A stretch of 64,000 nucleotides of DNA from Heterobasidion occidentale (GCA_039111635.1 JBCAQO010000006.1:1984001-2048000); one strand, 5' to 3'. Positions 49,877-62,838 are shown, counted from the stretch's first letter. The notes: generated by a model not told the origin, from the sequence alone. Program-made: numbers and translations.

Positions 49877-52800
49877 TCAGTCGTGAATGCTCTCCTCGCA
49901 CCAATCTATCATGTCGATCAAGTCCGACTTGGGCTCCGTCGCGTCAGGAGGGAAGAACGCCAGGAGCCTCTCGAACACCTCCGTCCGCTGTTCGAAGATT
50001 TCTTGCGATAGCCTATCATTCCCACTCACACCGCTGCTTTCGCCTTGACCGTCCTTCTTTAAGTCAGTATGAGGCGAAGAGACGATCACCATCGTAGCAG
50101 TGGTGTCGCCTGTGCTGCGTGAGGGCGCGTTAACTTGACCAGAAAGAAGGTGCGCGAGGAGTTCGCGGAACGTATTGCTCTCTGTGGGACAGGCGTGGTC
50201 CACGACCTCAGCGACCTCAGTCTGCAGGAACCGGAGGGCTTTTACGGGCGGAGAGTCCCTGCACATCTCGCGGAATCTTTACATAGGTGAAAGGTGTTGC
50301 GTAATGATCAGTGGGAGCATAGCTAAAAATCTGATGCAGGGTGTGTTGTACTCACTGCTGGCAACGGACTTCCAGTATCGCACGTCGCGCAATTTCTTCA
50401 GGGCGTGGACTGGTTTGAGAGCAATTAATTGGATTGCGCGCGTTAGGGAAAGCGGAACGAAGCTTACCGCTTCAGCTGCATGCTCCAAAAGTCGTCCAAT
50501 CTCCGTTCAGACAGCCCTTCTCTACCTCCGTCCGGACTTCCAGGGTCGAGCATCCGGCCAGCGTTACCGCCGTGCAGATAGACAGTCTTCGTACGGGAAT
50601 CGTACACCATTTGATGGGCATACCGCGCCCGCGGTTGCTGAATCGTGTGCTCAGCGTTCTCGCGTGCCTCTTCAGGGAGAATCTTGGACCATGTTCTCTG
50701 ATTGTCACCGTAGCGAAACAGCCAGCTCATAGAATCCGAATCCAGCCGGGGCAGGAAGCTCTGTTGGCTCCGGGTGAGGCCGCAGTTCCTGCCAAGGCCG
50801 AAGAGTAAGGTGAACGTGCGTCGGACGGACAGGGTGTAGGACTCACAAATATATTTCTTGTAGGGAGGGATCGATGACAGCGCGCTGTGCAAAAGCAGCG
50901 TCCGGCCCTCCCGAGGCAGTGAAATTTGAGAATAGTTCTGTGACGATATTGGTATCCAAGTGATAAGCGTACATGTCCGACAGATATTTTTCTTCTTCCA
51001 TTCCCGCGAACACGTAGAGAACGCGGCCTTTCGGATCGAAAACCATGATATGCCCTACCAATAGCTCAGATCAGAATTGATTTCACAAGGTATGTTTCAA
51101 AACTGCTACAGACCTAGACGCCGCGACATTGCAGGCTGAGGTGCGCCCAAGTTCGTCGTCGGTCTAGTGTTAGACACCGGGTTAGCTGTGAAGGCCAGTG
51201 ATAGACAATGTCTTCATACTGGAGGAGCCGCCATTTGTTCGTCGCAACATCATAGCTGTATAATCCACAATATCTTGACTCGCTAGCACGGCTATCATTC
51301 ACTCGGCCTCCACACACATAAAGGACTTGAGCCGCAGAATCCATGGCCATTTGATGATCGAAGATGAGGGGCGGACCAGACGACTGAAAATAGTAGTATT
51401 CAAACATTGCGATGTCCGAGTTCACTGAATTTGCTTACTGCTGTATCGCCTGACAATAACACCCAACTCCCTGCATTAGGGCCTTCGACGTGATATCGAT
51501 AAAACTCGGCATGTTGAACGACAGAATCGAGTACGTCGGGGACTGCGTGGCCTTCATCTGTATTTTGATCTCGAGGAGCATCCGTGGTGTCCTCGGTTAT
51601 GCTGTCGCTCTCTGATAATCTGCCCAACAGATAGATCACCCCCAATTTCGAGTCGAATACCATTTTATGACACGAGCGCGGGCCGGGTCCCCCCTTGTCC
51701 TTGGAAGCACTGCGACTAAGCACTCTCCATCTGTCTTCAGGAATCGAGTATGCCCAGAAGTCATCAAGGCTTTTGTGACCATCCCAACCGCCAAACATAT
51801 ATATCAGACCGTTGGCCGTCGATGCACATGGCATGTCCGCCTCGCCTACTGGGAACATCACCGTCTGGATCTAATCCGTATATGCGTCTCCATACCGAAT
51901 GTGGCTGAGTTGAATGCAGATATGCATCAAATAGTCCTTGCGAGGACGCGCGCGTAAGAACGCTCTCTGCTTCTAGCCAGTCACCCTTCGACACTAGACT
52001 ATCGTATAGTTGGGTGACCAGTGGGTGCTCTACTTCAACGCCTGAATTTGCTATAATGGACTTGAATGGTGCGAGAAAACGACGTTTTCGAAGGTGTTTC
52101 AGAATGTGCCTCAAGGCGGCTGTCTCGCGATACTGGGGCAGAATCAGCACGGTGATGCGAAGTCAAAAAGCGTAGAACTGTACATCATCATATTTGGTCT
52201 TCACTTCTCGGACAAAGGCTTCATCTGATATGCCGGCAAGTGCCACATACCATATGGAAACATGAAAGCTGTGACTGTGAGCACTGAAATGCGGCGTCAG
52301 TGTGAAGAAGATTCGGTATGTCACTCATACCCACGAAAGTGGTACGATCTTCAGAAACAGGCTGGGAAAACAAACGCCAGCGGTGTTGATATGCCGGAGT
52401 GGAAACGTTTCTGGAATGGCATCATTCTTGAGGCCCGCATGGAGGATTTCGGTCATATGCGCTTCTGTCATACCGACGTAGATCTTGAATTCCTTCACAT
52501 TGCAAGGATGATCTAGAATTAGATATTTAACGGACCCATGCAAGATCCACGATATGTCCGCAAACGTACTCTTGTTGAACTGAACTTTTCTGTTAGCCTC
52601 GAGCTCAGTAGTACGAAATAGGATCACTCACCTTCCCAAATGTGATACTCTCTGCGATGAATAGAGAAATGTGAGTAGCGACTCACCAACGTGAGATAAT
52701 CAGCAATTAGGTACAAACCAACGACGCTAGGTGAATCAAGGCGTAGAAGCAGCCATTGCTTCACATTCGAACCCTCGTGTACACCACTCCATCGACTTGA

Positions 52801-52929
52801 CTGATCATCTGGCGCATTGACCAGGATATTCTCGGGGACATATCTGTGACTATGCTCAGAGGAAGCTGTGATAGTATAAGTCAGGCGAGTTGTAGGCGGT
52901 CGCCTGGTGGGGATGAATGCAGGGTTCAT
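49877..52929 (-). CDS. Muskelin homologue (discoidin-like, CTLH, kelch), one frame break
   Basis: Muskelin is a kelch adaptor tied to the CTLH/GID ubiquitin ligase. From the ATG at 52929: the N-terminal discoidin-like domain (YTITASSEHSHRYVPENILV, DDQSSRWSGVHEGSNVKQW, HPCNVKEFKIYVGMTEAHM), then a LisH/CTLH-type helical part (LRKRRFLAPFKSIIANSGVE, LYDSLVSKGDWLEAESVL). Kelch repeats follow: RRGGHAMCID, NGLIYMFGGWDGHKSLDDFW, GPGPRSCHKMVFDSKLGVIY, FDHQMAMDSAAQVLYVCGGR, RARYAHQMVYDSRTKTVYLH. A helical C-terminus (RDVRYWKSVASSEYNTPCIR, TEVFERLLAFFPPDATEP) ends at 49877. At 51816-51817 one extra base breaks the frame inside the first kelch blade between CID and NGLIY; no intron can remove it. Confidence 0.9.
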
Positions 52930-53760
52930 TGGAGCTGATCAGATATACAGAAGATCGAATACAGGAGAAAGGAGAGCGCCTAAGCGTTAAGTGAGCGTTA
53001 AGAAGTTGGTCGCTGGTGGCGGTGGGGATGGGAAGGGAAGGTGTTGTGGCGGATGTGGCCAACTCGGACGCGTAGCGATCACGAGACTACCTTGATCACG
53101 CCTAGCGGCGGCACTCGGCAGACTCAGCTGAGATCTGAACAGTTGCATACTGGGCCACTGGCGAACATGCAATCATGCAGTCGAGGTTGCAGCTCTGTCT
53201 GTTCACTCAAAAGGGCAGCGTACCCTTGATTCCTTATGATGCGATAAGGCGCCAATTATCCCGGATGCCCCACACTTGGCCTACACTGGCCTATACACTT
53301 CTCCTAGGTTTTTGATATCAATGAGGGACACGAGGATGTCTGTATTTGTCCTTCACCGTACCCCGCCATGCTTGAGACCGCTGGGAATGCCCTGGAATGC
53401 CCAGACGGCTCTACTCGGTGCCGTCAGGGCAAACCGTCCGATCGCTGTAAATCCGGGTGACGTTCGCAGCTTGCGACCATACTGCGACCATGCAGCACAA
53501 GGTGGTAGCACTTGGAAGCACGTCGAATTTTTCGATGTTCCTTGATGGTCCTGCCAGGTCCTGCCGACCCAAAGCCTTGGCCCTCGCGTTATCGTGACCA
53601 CACGGAATGGGTTGGTATGGCGTTAGCTGCCATGATGAAGATTTTTCTCATACGTCCTAGGTACATAAACCCGCCTCTCAATCGCTGGCCAGTATCAGGA
53701 TCCCAGTCTCTATCCATCACATTCCCTTTGGCGTTCGATTTCATCTGCTTGTGGTGAGCC
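52930..53760. other. Intergenic between divergent genes
   Basis: This is a bidirectional promoter region between muskelin (-) and the subtilase (+). I see no RNA gene, repeat or strong TATA consensus; CATAAAC at about 53663 is the nearest AT-rich site before the subtilase ATG. Confidence 0.4.
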
Positions 53761-56700
53761 ATGAAGGGTTATTGCTGGTCTCTCCTGCAGCTCGCCTTCA
53801 CAGGCGCAGCTCTTGCTACAGTGCCGTTATCCGACGTGAAGCGCATTTCTTCCACTTCCGTCGTCCCTAACAAGTTTGTCGTGGAGGTTGAAAGCGCTAG
53901 CGAAATCCCTGGCAAGAGGTCTCTCTACACGGTGTGTTGGATAGTGTGTCGCCTTGCCTCCGTGACTCAGACCTTGTTTAGCCCCATGAACTGTTCTATC
54001 GTTCGCTTTCGGCTCGTGGAGTCTCCTACGAAGTCAACAAAGAATTCAATTCTGAAGGTCTATTTGTTGGCGCTGTTGTCACCGTCTCTGTGAGTGTTAC
54101 TCTTGTGTGTTCAAGATGTTCTACTCACAAAGTCCTACATATCCATCAGGACGCGAATGCAAGTCGCAATTTATGCAAAACAATTCCGACTATCTCTGAT
54201 CTTTCTCTAGGATGTCAAAGCATTGGCTCAAACGCCTGGCGTCAAGGCTATCAGGCCTGTGAGGACAATCAAAAGCCCAAAGTGAGTGCTTGTATCTTTT
54301 CTTGGCAGAGCCCTGGAGCTTAATCTTTCTGAAGACCGGTCAAGGTCCATGTCGTCACTGGTAAAGACGACCCCGAGATACCCGCCGACACGGAGTCCAC
54401 ACATATCATGACTGTAAGCACCCTTCTGTTCACCGTCTTCGTATTTTGTCGCTCATTCGAGCATCTCAGGGGGTGAACAAACTTCACGCACAAGGCATAT
54501 TTGGCGCCGGAATCAAAATTGGAATGTAAGTGACCATTCATACCGACAGGACTTCATATCTGACATCCGTCCCAATAGCATCGACACAGGTCTAATATAT
54601 CCTTCAGCCTCAATTTAAGACAGCGTCTCAAATTCCCCATCTAGGAATTGATTATACACACCCAGCTCTTGGAGGAGCTTTGGGCGCCGGCCATAAGGTC
54701 ATTAGTGGATATGATTTTGTCGGCGATGCTTACGATGGTGAGATCGAATTTGCAAGCGATTAACTTTTGCACATCTCTAACCTATGGCAGGCACCAATAC
54801 CCCCGTGCCTGATAACGATCCGCTTGACCAGTGTAACGGTACGCACAAGTTCGTTTCAATTTTACCATGATTTGCTGAAGCCATTCTAGGGCATGGCACT
54901 CATGTTGCGGTAGATATCCGATCTTTAGCTTTGGCCATATTCTTTACTCACTCCTATGCAGGGCATCATTGGCGCGAATCCGGATAACCAATTCAATATC
55001 AGCGGTGTCTCTTACGGCGCATCCTTGTCGTCGTATAGGGTTTTTGGTTGCAGTGGATCGGTCTCGGACGATAGTAAATCTAAGTTTCAAATTACCACGA
55101 TTGACATGCTCACCTCGGTTTACAGTCATCATAGAAGCTTTGTTGCGTGGGGTTCAAGACGGCCAGGACATCCTCACCTTGTCCTTGGGTGGTGCGGATG
55201 GCTGGACAGAAAGCTCTAGCTCTGTAGTCGCTAGTCGTATTGCCGCCTCGGGCAAGATCGTCACGATCGCTGCTGGTAATGAGGGCGCGTATGGCTCGTG
55301 GTACTCTTCCAGCCCTGGTAATGGAATCGACGTCATCTCTGTTGCTAGCATTGACAAGTAAGGCTCGCGCTTGTTATACTCTGACTTCTATGTATTGAAT
55401 ATCGCACTTTCAGTACCGTCGACAATATCCAGAATGCCACAGTCAATGGTGTCGAGCATGACCCTATCCCCTACTTCAAAACTCTTCCCTTGCCCTTCAC
55501 TAGCGCATTGCCCCTCTACGTGATATCCAATGACACCACCATTGCCAACGATGCTTGCAATGCCTTGCCAGACAGCACTCCAGACTTGTCTGGATTCTTG
55601 GTCCTTGTTCGTCGTGGATCCTGCACTTTTGTAAGTTCATATTCGTGAGGAGGCATGCTGAGCTAAGGGATTCAATAGGTTCAAAAACTGACGAATATTG
55701 CCGCCAAAGGTGGAAATGCAGTGTTCATCTACGAGTGAGTTTTCTTCTGGCTTTTTCTGATCTGTACTCTGAAACATATTTGACTTCGTTCTGTCAGTAA
55801 TGGAAACGGGTTTGCTGGTATTGACACAGGCAAATTTACAAACGCGACCTTGATCCAGGCAGCGGACGGAGTATTTGTATGTACCGCTCACAGTCGCTCA
55901 TGAATTATTGTTCTGATATCGTGTACTGAACAGTTGGCCCAACAAGTCACAGCGGGCAAGAACATCACGATAAATTTCCCGCAAACGGGTGGATCTGCCC
56001 AGATTGCCAATCCTTCAGGCGGTCTGGTTCTAGCTTCACCACATATGGACCCACGAACGACTTCTACTTCAAGCCTGCGGTTGGTGCTCCAGGTGGGAAC
56101 ATCTTGTCTACGCTACCTGTTCCTCTAGGCAGCTATGGTGTGGAGTCCGGAACATCTATGGCAACGCCCTATGTCGCTGGCAGCGCTGCTTTACTCTTGT
56201 CTGTTAAGGGAAGGTCTGCCGCCGTAGCTTTAGGTGCTCGGGCATTATTCCAGAGCACAGCCCAGCGTGTGCCTTCGAGCCATACAGACGGTGATCCTTT
56301 GCAGACCCTCTCGCAACAAGGTGCTGGCTTGGTTGATGTTTTCAAGGCGCTCTACACTGAGACCATCGTATGGCCAACTGAGCTGATTTTGAACGACACG
56401 GCTCACTATAAGGAAGTGTAAGTGGTACAATCGTGTTTTCGGACGGGTTCCTAAGCATCCTTGTAGTCACACCTTCACCGTAAAGAACACCGGGAAAACC
56501 AGCAAGCAGTACAACTCACTCATGTTCCCGCCGGGACTGCTCAAACTATCACCTCTGTGAGCATATCAAGCGATGCTATCTGCTACGTGCCCTCGTGCTG
56601 ACTTTGTCTAGGGTACTATATTGCTGCCGATGGGCCTGTGCCTCTTTCTGCGGATTACGCGACCGTGAAATGAGCTCGAGTTCGTTCACGCTTCGCCCAG

Positions 56701-57507
56701 GGCAGAGCAAGCAAATCACGACGCGCATTGATGCGCCATCCGGTGTCGACGCCTCCGCCTACCCAGTTTTCTCTGGCTTCATCGAAATCGCCACCGCGAC
56801 CGAGAGCGTGCATGTCACATACTTGGGCCTCGCCGCATCGTTGAAGGACAAGCAGATCGTGGACAACACCAACGAGTTCTTTGGCATCACGATCCCTGCT
56901 GTACTCAACAACACTGGTGACGCGCAACTTAGTCCTACAAATTACACGTTCAGCGGCTCAGACTTCCCCACGCTGCTCCTTCGGTCAGTAGTGTCTTGAC
57001 CGTCCTTAATCTTACCGGGACTCATACTTACCCGTTGACGGATAGTTTGGCCTTCGGCACGCCCCTCTTACGTGTGGACCTTGTCGATGCGAAGATTGAT
57101 CTGAAGCCAACTCTTAACAGTCGCGAGATCGATGACAGAAGACACGTCTTCGAGCGGGAATCGTTCTCTTTCCCTCACCCTGGACCCAAGGGAAGCACAT
57201 TCGCCCAGGTCAAAATCGTCGGCACGCTTTCCGAGCAAAGCCACATCCCACGCAACACGGACGCATCTGTTAGTCTTCAGCACATTTCCCGCCTTGATCT
57301 GTACACTGAATGTGCATCGCTCTAGACCGTTGACGATGGCGGATACTCCACGTTTGCGTTCAACAAACCCACCTTCGCCAACGGCACTACGATTCCCAAC
57401 GGAACGTACCGGTGGCTGCTCCGCGCGCTGAAGGTGACAGGAGATCTACGAAGGAGGCAGACTTCGAGACCTGGCTCAGTCCTATCGTAGGCGTCACCGT
57501 CGCTTGA
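53761..57507 (+). CDS. Secreted subtilisin-like serine protease (S8, PA-domain type), frame broken in 3' third
   Basis: A secreted peptidase with signal peptide (SLLQLAFTGAALATV), inhibitor-like propeptide (VPNKFVVEVESASEIPGKRS, SYEVNKEFNSEGLFVGAVVT) and S8 domain. The catalytic residues are Asp in GIIDTGIDYTHPALGGALG, His in NGHGTHVAGIIGA and Ser (56155-56157) in GTSMATPYVAGSAALLL. A PA domain (DLSGFLVLVRRGSCTFVQKL) interrupts it, and an Fn3-like C-terminal part follows (FTLRPGQSKQITTRIDAPSG). All exons join cleanly up to about 56030. After that, six places need one extra base each to keep the family sequence in frame: about 56030, 56515, 56623, 56670, 56984 and 57445. Read literally, translation leaves the frame before the catalytic Ser. 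Either this copy is a decaying pseudogene or the sequence has base-loss errors. Confidence 0.85.
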
Positions 57508-58120
57508 GCGCCCTTACTGTTGTTTGCGTCCCCACACAAAAACCACGCTCTTTAGTTATCTCGTTCTTTACAACACGCCGACCCCTGTACCGTTCTGCAC
57601 GACGCCGCTCTCTGTAGCATGGACATTTTTTTGTATCTAGACGGTCCGTGGATATAATGGTATGGCCACAACATTCTTTTCAACATACTGGAATTTCACA
57701 AGAATACAAGCACGGGGTACGGGAGAAATCTCAAAATGCGGCGAATCGCTTTTTCCCTCTCCTGATGCTCCGCAAGAATTCTGGGGTGTTTTACGGCAAG
57801 GCGGGGCGTATACTGTCGGCGTAATGCTACATCCTTGAGTCGTGAATCGCCCGATGCTCATGTGAGTACCGTGTTGCTCCTACAGGCCCCTACCTTGTGG
57901 TCTTCGTCGTGATCGTACGCGATTGCGCTCCTGATAAAAACAGGTTTCTTTCACGCATATAGAACAGTGCCCGCACGTTCCGTCGGTTCCATCCTGAAAT
58001 GGTTAGCTTCACGCTGAAAATAGGGTTTCTACCTGGCGCAGCGGCCAGGTTGTACGGCGCGTCACGCGTGTCGAATCGACGATTCAAAACCAACCGCGGT
58101 CGACTCAATGGCCAGAAGCG
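57508..58120. other. Intergenic, nothing recognised
   Basis: About 610 bases between the protease and the small gene at 58121. Open frames on both strands are short and featureless. Confidence 0.4.
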
Positions 58121-58730
58121 ATGTCGACGTCGAACTCCTCAGACGCCCGCGCCCATCCTACTCCACTGGCTGACTCAGCTCACGACTTCGTCCTTGATCG
58201 CATTCGCGAAAATCGGTTCGACGTCGAGTTGACGCTTGAGGTGGGAATTTATATCACGAGGATGGGGATGTCGAGAAGGGAAGCCGATGGGTGGATAAAG
58301 GGAAATTCGTGCAGAGTAAAACGCGCCATCGCATCCTCCGTCGCGATTGCATCGCTGATATCGCGTTTCGCCCGGACACAGAGCTCAACAAGCATACTGA
58401 CCACGCCGATAACACCGTCAGGGTGTTTGTAGGATCGGCCTGCCAAGGCGAGAATGGTAAGCAAGCACTTGCCTGTGAGCCGGGTGCGCACAAGCCAAAC
58501 CCATAGAAATAGACAACCTCGTCAAAGTCGTTTGGTTTTTCAACTCGCCAGATAGAGCCGACAGATACCGCGTCGTGGGGTACTATCCGCTGGAGGGGTA
58601 CGGCCAACGCCAAATAGAGGACCTCGCCACGCTGGGATCCTCAGAATTCAGGAGACGCTTGGAGGGCATCTACAGTCGCCAGAGAGAGTTCACGGGTCCT
58701 GGGCGCAGGGCTATACTTACACCGCCATAA
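58121..58730 (+). CDS. Small protein of unknown function, three exons
   Basis: Exon 1 from the ATG at 58121 gives SDARAHPTPLADSAHDFVLD and RIRENRFDVELTLE. A 74 nt intron (58241-58314, GTGGGA...GTGCAG) leads in frame to SKTRHRILRRDCIADIAFRP. A second intron (GTAAGC...CCATAG) leads to DNLVKVVWFFNSPDRADRYR and VVGYYPLEGYGQRQIEDLA, ending AILTPP at the TAA at 58728-58730. About 160 residues, no signal peptide or membrane segment. Both introns have good sites and the frame is kept throughout, so I take it as a real gene, but I do not know the family. Confidence 0.55.
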
Positions 58731-59881
58731 CTTTGAACAGCGACCTAGTGCACATCTGTATTACCAAAATACTTGCGCTGAGGATATCGAGCCAGCTGCC
58801 AGCAGCAGTCTAATTTGATACTCGTCCTTCTTGCCACGTGCGGTTGTAGCATACTGTAGAACACAAGGCAGCATAGCTCCTGCATCAGCGCAGAACCGAC
58901 GATAATTGCCAACATGCAGCTTCATTCGAACCTGTCCGGAACAAAATAGAATGGAGCTAGATAGTAGGAAGCGCCGAAAGCTGCGTGCGTAAAAGGCTTG
59001 TCACTGGTCAAACCAAATTCATGGAAAAATGCACTACTTAGCATCTGTAGTTTTCGTCGAAGTTCGGGTGTATGGCTCGTGGAAATTTCGTGTTCGAGCG
59101 AGGATAGACAGGGACTGAGGCACAATAATGGGCGCCGCGTTGAGAAAGGTTGAGACGTGGCGGCCCGCCAGCCCGCCGAGCTCTTGCCAAGGTCCGGGGA
59201 GGTCCGGGGACTGTCCGGGGCCACCATCTTCCATCTATACTGTCAGTCAAACTTCAAACTTTCAGCGCTTCAGCTTGATCTTCAATGTGCATCAGTTCTC
59301 ACAAATAATTCTACAGATTACAAGCAGGCCCAGTCATAGAAGAGGCCAACCAAAATGGACTAGAAACCGTCTAAGACGAAATCGCTCCCGCAGAACATAG
59401 ACACCACGAGCTCCGGGTCAGCAGCTGCACACACGCGAGTGAGTTTCAAAGAAGAGATCTTTCATGAAAACCGAGCGAGAGGCATACACCCACACAAAAC
59501 ACACACACATGACATGCTACAGGACCGACGAACGAACGAGAAGCGACTCATAAAAAAGAAAGGGGAGGTGAGCGGACCAGGGCGCCAGTAGACAACAGCA
59601 GCGATCGAACGCACGAACGGGCGGCCGACCAATCAACCAATCAGACCGGCGGGCGGACGGACGGCACGAACGGGAGGGAAACGGGGATGTTCAAATGTAC
59701 GACGTATAGACAAGACAAGAGAGGAGAAGGGGGGAAGAAGGGGAGCGAGCTGTGGCGATAAGAAGAAGAGAGTATGTGTCAGAGAAGTATAGGCGTAAGG
59801 TGTATGGACGCTTATATAAACATATTAAACATGTACAAGAGGCGGGCAGAGACAGGGATAGGGCAGGAGGTGTGCACTCAA
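58731..59881. other. Intergenic with one weak minus-strand frame
   Basis: A minus-strand frame at 58922-59227 ends in a protein-like stretch (SAFFHEFGLTSDKPFTHAAF, then YYLAPFYFVPDRFE) but its front part is low-complexity and no partner exon was found. Purine-rich tracts and a CA-rich patch (about 59490-59510) precede the CCR4 stop. Confidence 0.35.
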
Positions 59882-62355
59882 TCAGTGGGAGTTGGGAAAC
59901 ACGGGCGGTGGTGGGCGAGGCTGCGGCTCCCGTGGCGGCTTGACGCGGAACTCGCTCATGATGCAGACGTGACTGACGTAGCAAATAGAACACGCAAAAC
60001 GTGAGCAAACCAATGAAACAAGTAAGACGAAACCAAGAAGACGTACTCGGATGGGAAGTGGGCGTTCGGGAACCCGACCACCTTCTCGAGGTACTTCTTG
60101 TCCACCCCGCTCAGCACAGCGTTCACCGCCAAATTCCCAGCCGAGTACCATATGTAGTCGATCTGACCCTGGAAGCTCGGCGTGTAGTTCGTCAGCGGCA
60201 GCGCGTCCGTGCCCGCGTACGCGCTCTTTAGCCCCAGCCGGTGCCGCAGACCGTCCGACGTGTACTTGCCGTACGAGTGCGACATGAAGTCTGGGTGGTC
60301 CGAGGGCACGCTGCCGTTCGACAGGTACTCGTACACGCCGCTCTCCGGGACGGAGTTGTAGTCCCCGCAGACGACCAGCGGGATCTTTGTTCCGTCCGTG
60401 TAGATTGGCGCGGGGCGCGCAGCGGGGTCGTCCTGTGCGGAGGAAGACCCGGCGCTCGTCGCGCTCGTGGGCGAGGGCGTTGGCAGGCGCGGGGGGTACT
60501 TCGCGAAGTGGTTCCCGATCTTCTCGATCTCATCAAGGAGCAGCGCCATCTGGACGAGCTTGACGTCACGGTAGGCGGGGTCCCAGTGAATATGCGCATT
60601 GGCGATGATAAACCGTGTGCCCGTCTTACGGTTCTCGAACAGGCAGACGACGGCAATGTGGTCCTTGGTCAACACCCTGTTGAACATGTCGTCCGTCTTC
60701 TTGAAGTCCTGCCGCTGCATGGCTACAGCGCTGAACTCAACGAGGTGCTTCTCCACGAGCTGATACCTAAAATCATAATGACAAAGGACGAATCAGTACC
60801 TCGTATCTTTGGGTAAATGAACGGCCGTACTTGGACTTCTTGAAGAACGTCGCGCAACCGTCGACCAAGCGCCTGTCCGCGTCGTTCATCGTCTTGTACC
60901 TGGATTTGGGCCAGTACACCCCCTCGTAATCGCGCTCATCCAACTTCTTCACGAAATAGTCTTCGTACTGCGCGTTATCGACCTCCTGCAAGCACAAAAA
61001 GTCCGCGTTGTGGTTCACGATCTCGGACAAAATGAGCTCCTTGCGGTATTCCCACGCGAGCGCCCACGCCGGAGTGTAACCGTACAGCCGCTCCGTCGCG
61101 TACTTCTCGCAAAGGATGTTGTAGCAGAGCACGCTGAAGGACTCGACGCTTGAGTCAGCGTCCATCGCTTCGCGCTCCGCGGGGGTGATCAGACTGTGCC
61201 ATTGACGTTCCGGCGGGGGCGGCGGTGCGGGGCACGAGTCGCGGAGGAAGGAGATGAGTGCAGGCGTGCCTTCCTTCTGCACAATGGACTTGATCGAAGG
61301 CTCGATCGGATTGCCCTCGATCCCGAGCGTCTGAAGCTGGTGCAGGGTACCTAGTTCCGGAGGGATGACCTGTAGGTGATTGTCGAAGAGGTACAGTTCC
61401 TTGAGCTGTGTGAGCATTCCCATCTCTGGAGGAATGGTGACGAGGTTGTTCCCAGAGAGATCGAGGAGCTCTAGCTGCCGGAGCTTGGAGATCTCAGGAG
61501 GGATGACGGTGAGTGCGTTGTGGTTGAGGTATAAGTTGATGAGGAAAGAGAACGAGAAGAGCCCTGATGTAGGCGGGAGATTCTTGATCTGCACACCACC
61601 CATGTCCAAGGAGCTCCAAGTATTTGGGGGCGGTCGCTGTGCGGTGGGCCGTGGCGCCTCTGCGATGGGTCCAACGGTGGAGGAAGGATGATTCTCCAAG
61701 GCTTTGGGGGAAGGTTCTGTGCCATTGGTCGTCGAGCTCGTTCCTGCGTCGGCCGCGTCGGCCTCCTTCGCAGTGCTGGGATCCGGTGGTGGGGGTTTAT
61801 TGGGATTAGTAATAGGGATGGCGGACTTGGTGACGGTTCGGGAGGCCATAGCGCTGGCCCGAGCACGATGGTGTGGGGATCGAGAAGCACGAATCATCTG
61901 ATCCGATAAAAGAGCGAAGAAACAAGAGAGTAAATGAATGGACAGAAAAAACGAGGGGGAAACGAGAGGTGAGGTGAACGGGAAGGGGGGGGCATAAAAC
62001 GTGGTGTGAGTGCACTCACCTCGCACTTTAACAACTGCTGCTGCCAATGCGGGGTAATAAGCAGGTTGGGGGTGCTGCCAGGAGGGGACTGGCCCATGCC
62101 GACGTGCTGACCATGGACGTTGACATTGACGTTGCCGTTGGTGGGTGGAGACGGGTAGTGGGTGAGAGAGTTCTGGTGGTGGTGCTGGAGCGAAGGGAGG
62201 TGATGCTGCATGTGGGGGACGTTTCCGTTCGTGTACAACGGATAACCGGGGGAAGGAGGGGGAGGGCCGAAGTTGTGGGGGCGTGCCCAAGCAGACTGGT
62301 CATGGTGGGATGGGAGCTTGTGTGCGATGCCTGGGGATTGCTGGGGATAGTACAT
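59882..62355 (-). CDS. CCR4: Ccr4 deadenylase (CNOT6-like) of the CCR4-NOT complex
   Basis: An exonuclease that shortens mRNA poly(A) tails in the cytoplasm. From the ATG at 62355 comes a disordered Pro/His/Gln N-terminus (YPQQSPGIAHKLPSHHDQSA, LTHYPSPPTNGNVNVNVHGQ). A leucine-rich repeat domain that binds the NOT scaffold follows: LYLNHNALTVIPPEISKLRQ, LDLSGNNLVTIPPEMGMLTQ, LYLFDNHLQVIPPELGTL. The EEP nuclease domain has SVLCYNILCEKYATERLYGY, the catalytic Glu in FLCLQEVDNAQYEDYF, IIANAHIHWDPAYRDVKLVQ, the Asp in VVCGDYNSVPESGVYEYLSN, and the final SDHVCIMSEF with the catalytic His, recovered by an intron near 60050. Ends PPPPVFPNSH. Complete, with four or more exons. Confidence 0.95.
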
Positions 62356-62838
62356 CGCATTGGTTGAGCGACCCAGTCGAGAACAAGAGGCCGCGGCCCA
62401 AGGGGTGTGTGAGACGAAAGACGACGATGTGGAGTATGTGTGTGTGTTCGCTGTGTGGGACGACGAGGAGGCAGAGGGAGGGGGGCAGGATGTGGAGAGC
62501 GGAAGGGGCTGAGACGGAGACGGAGGAGGATAGATGGAAAACAAAGAGAGGGGATTTGACCGGAGACCGAGAGTGAGTCGGTGTGCACCGCTTCTGGGCC
62601 GTACGTGACCGAGGCAGTCACACCAGGTCACACCACGACGCTGACTCAGCTGCCTCTCGCCCTCCGACCGACGCTTCAGCTTCAGCCACTCTCAGCCACT
62701 CCGCAATCTCGCCTGCGATCCGGCGTCCAAGGCAGAGTTCCCTGCATTACACCACACGCGCGTTCCTCGCTCGTTCTCTCCTATTAAACCCTCATATCCC
62801 CGTCACGACTGGCTCAATCCCCCTCCCTTCTCGCCATC
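62356..62838. promoter_or_regulatory. Bidirectional promoter, CCR4 (-) / ERG19 (+)
   Basis: 483 bases separate the two start codons. A direct-repeat pair (CTTCAGCTTCAG and CACTCTCAGCCACTC, about 62670-62702) lies on the ERG19 side, and CTATTAAAC at about 62780 is a weak TATA-like site for ERG19. No other gene fits here. Confidence 0.4.
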
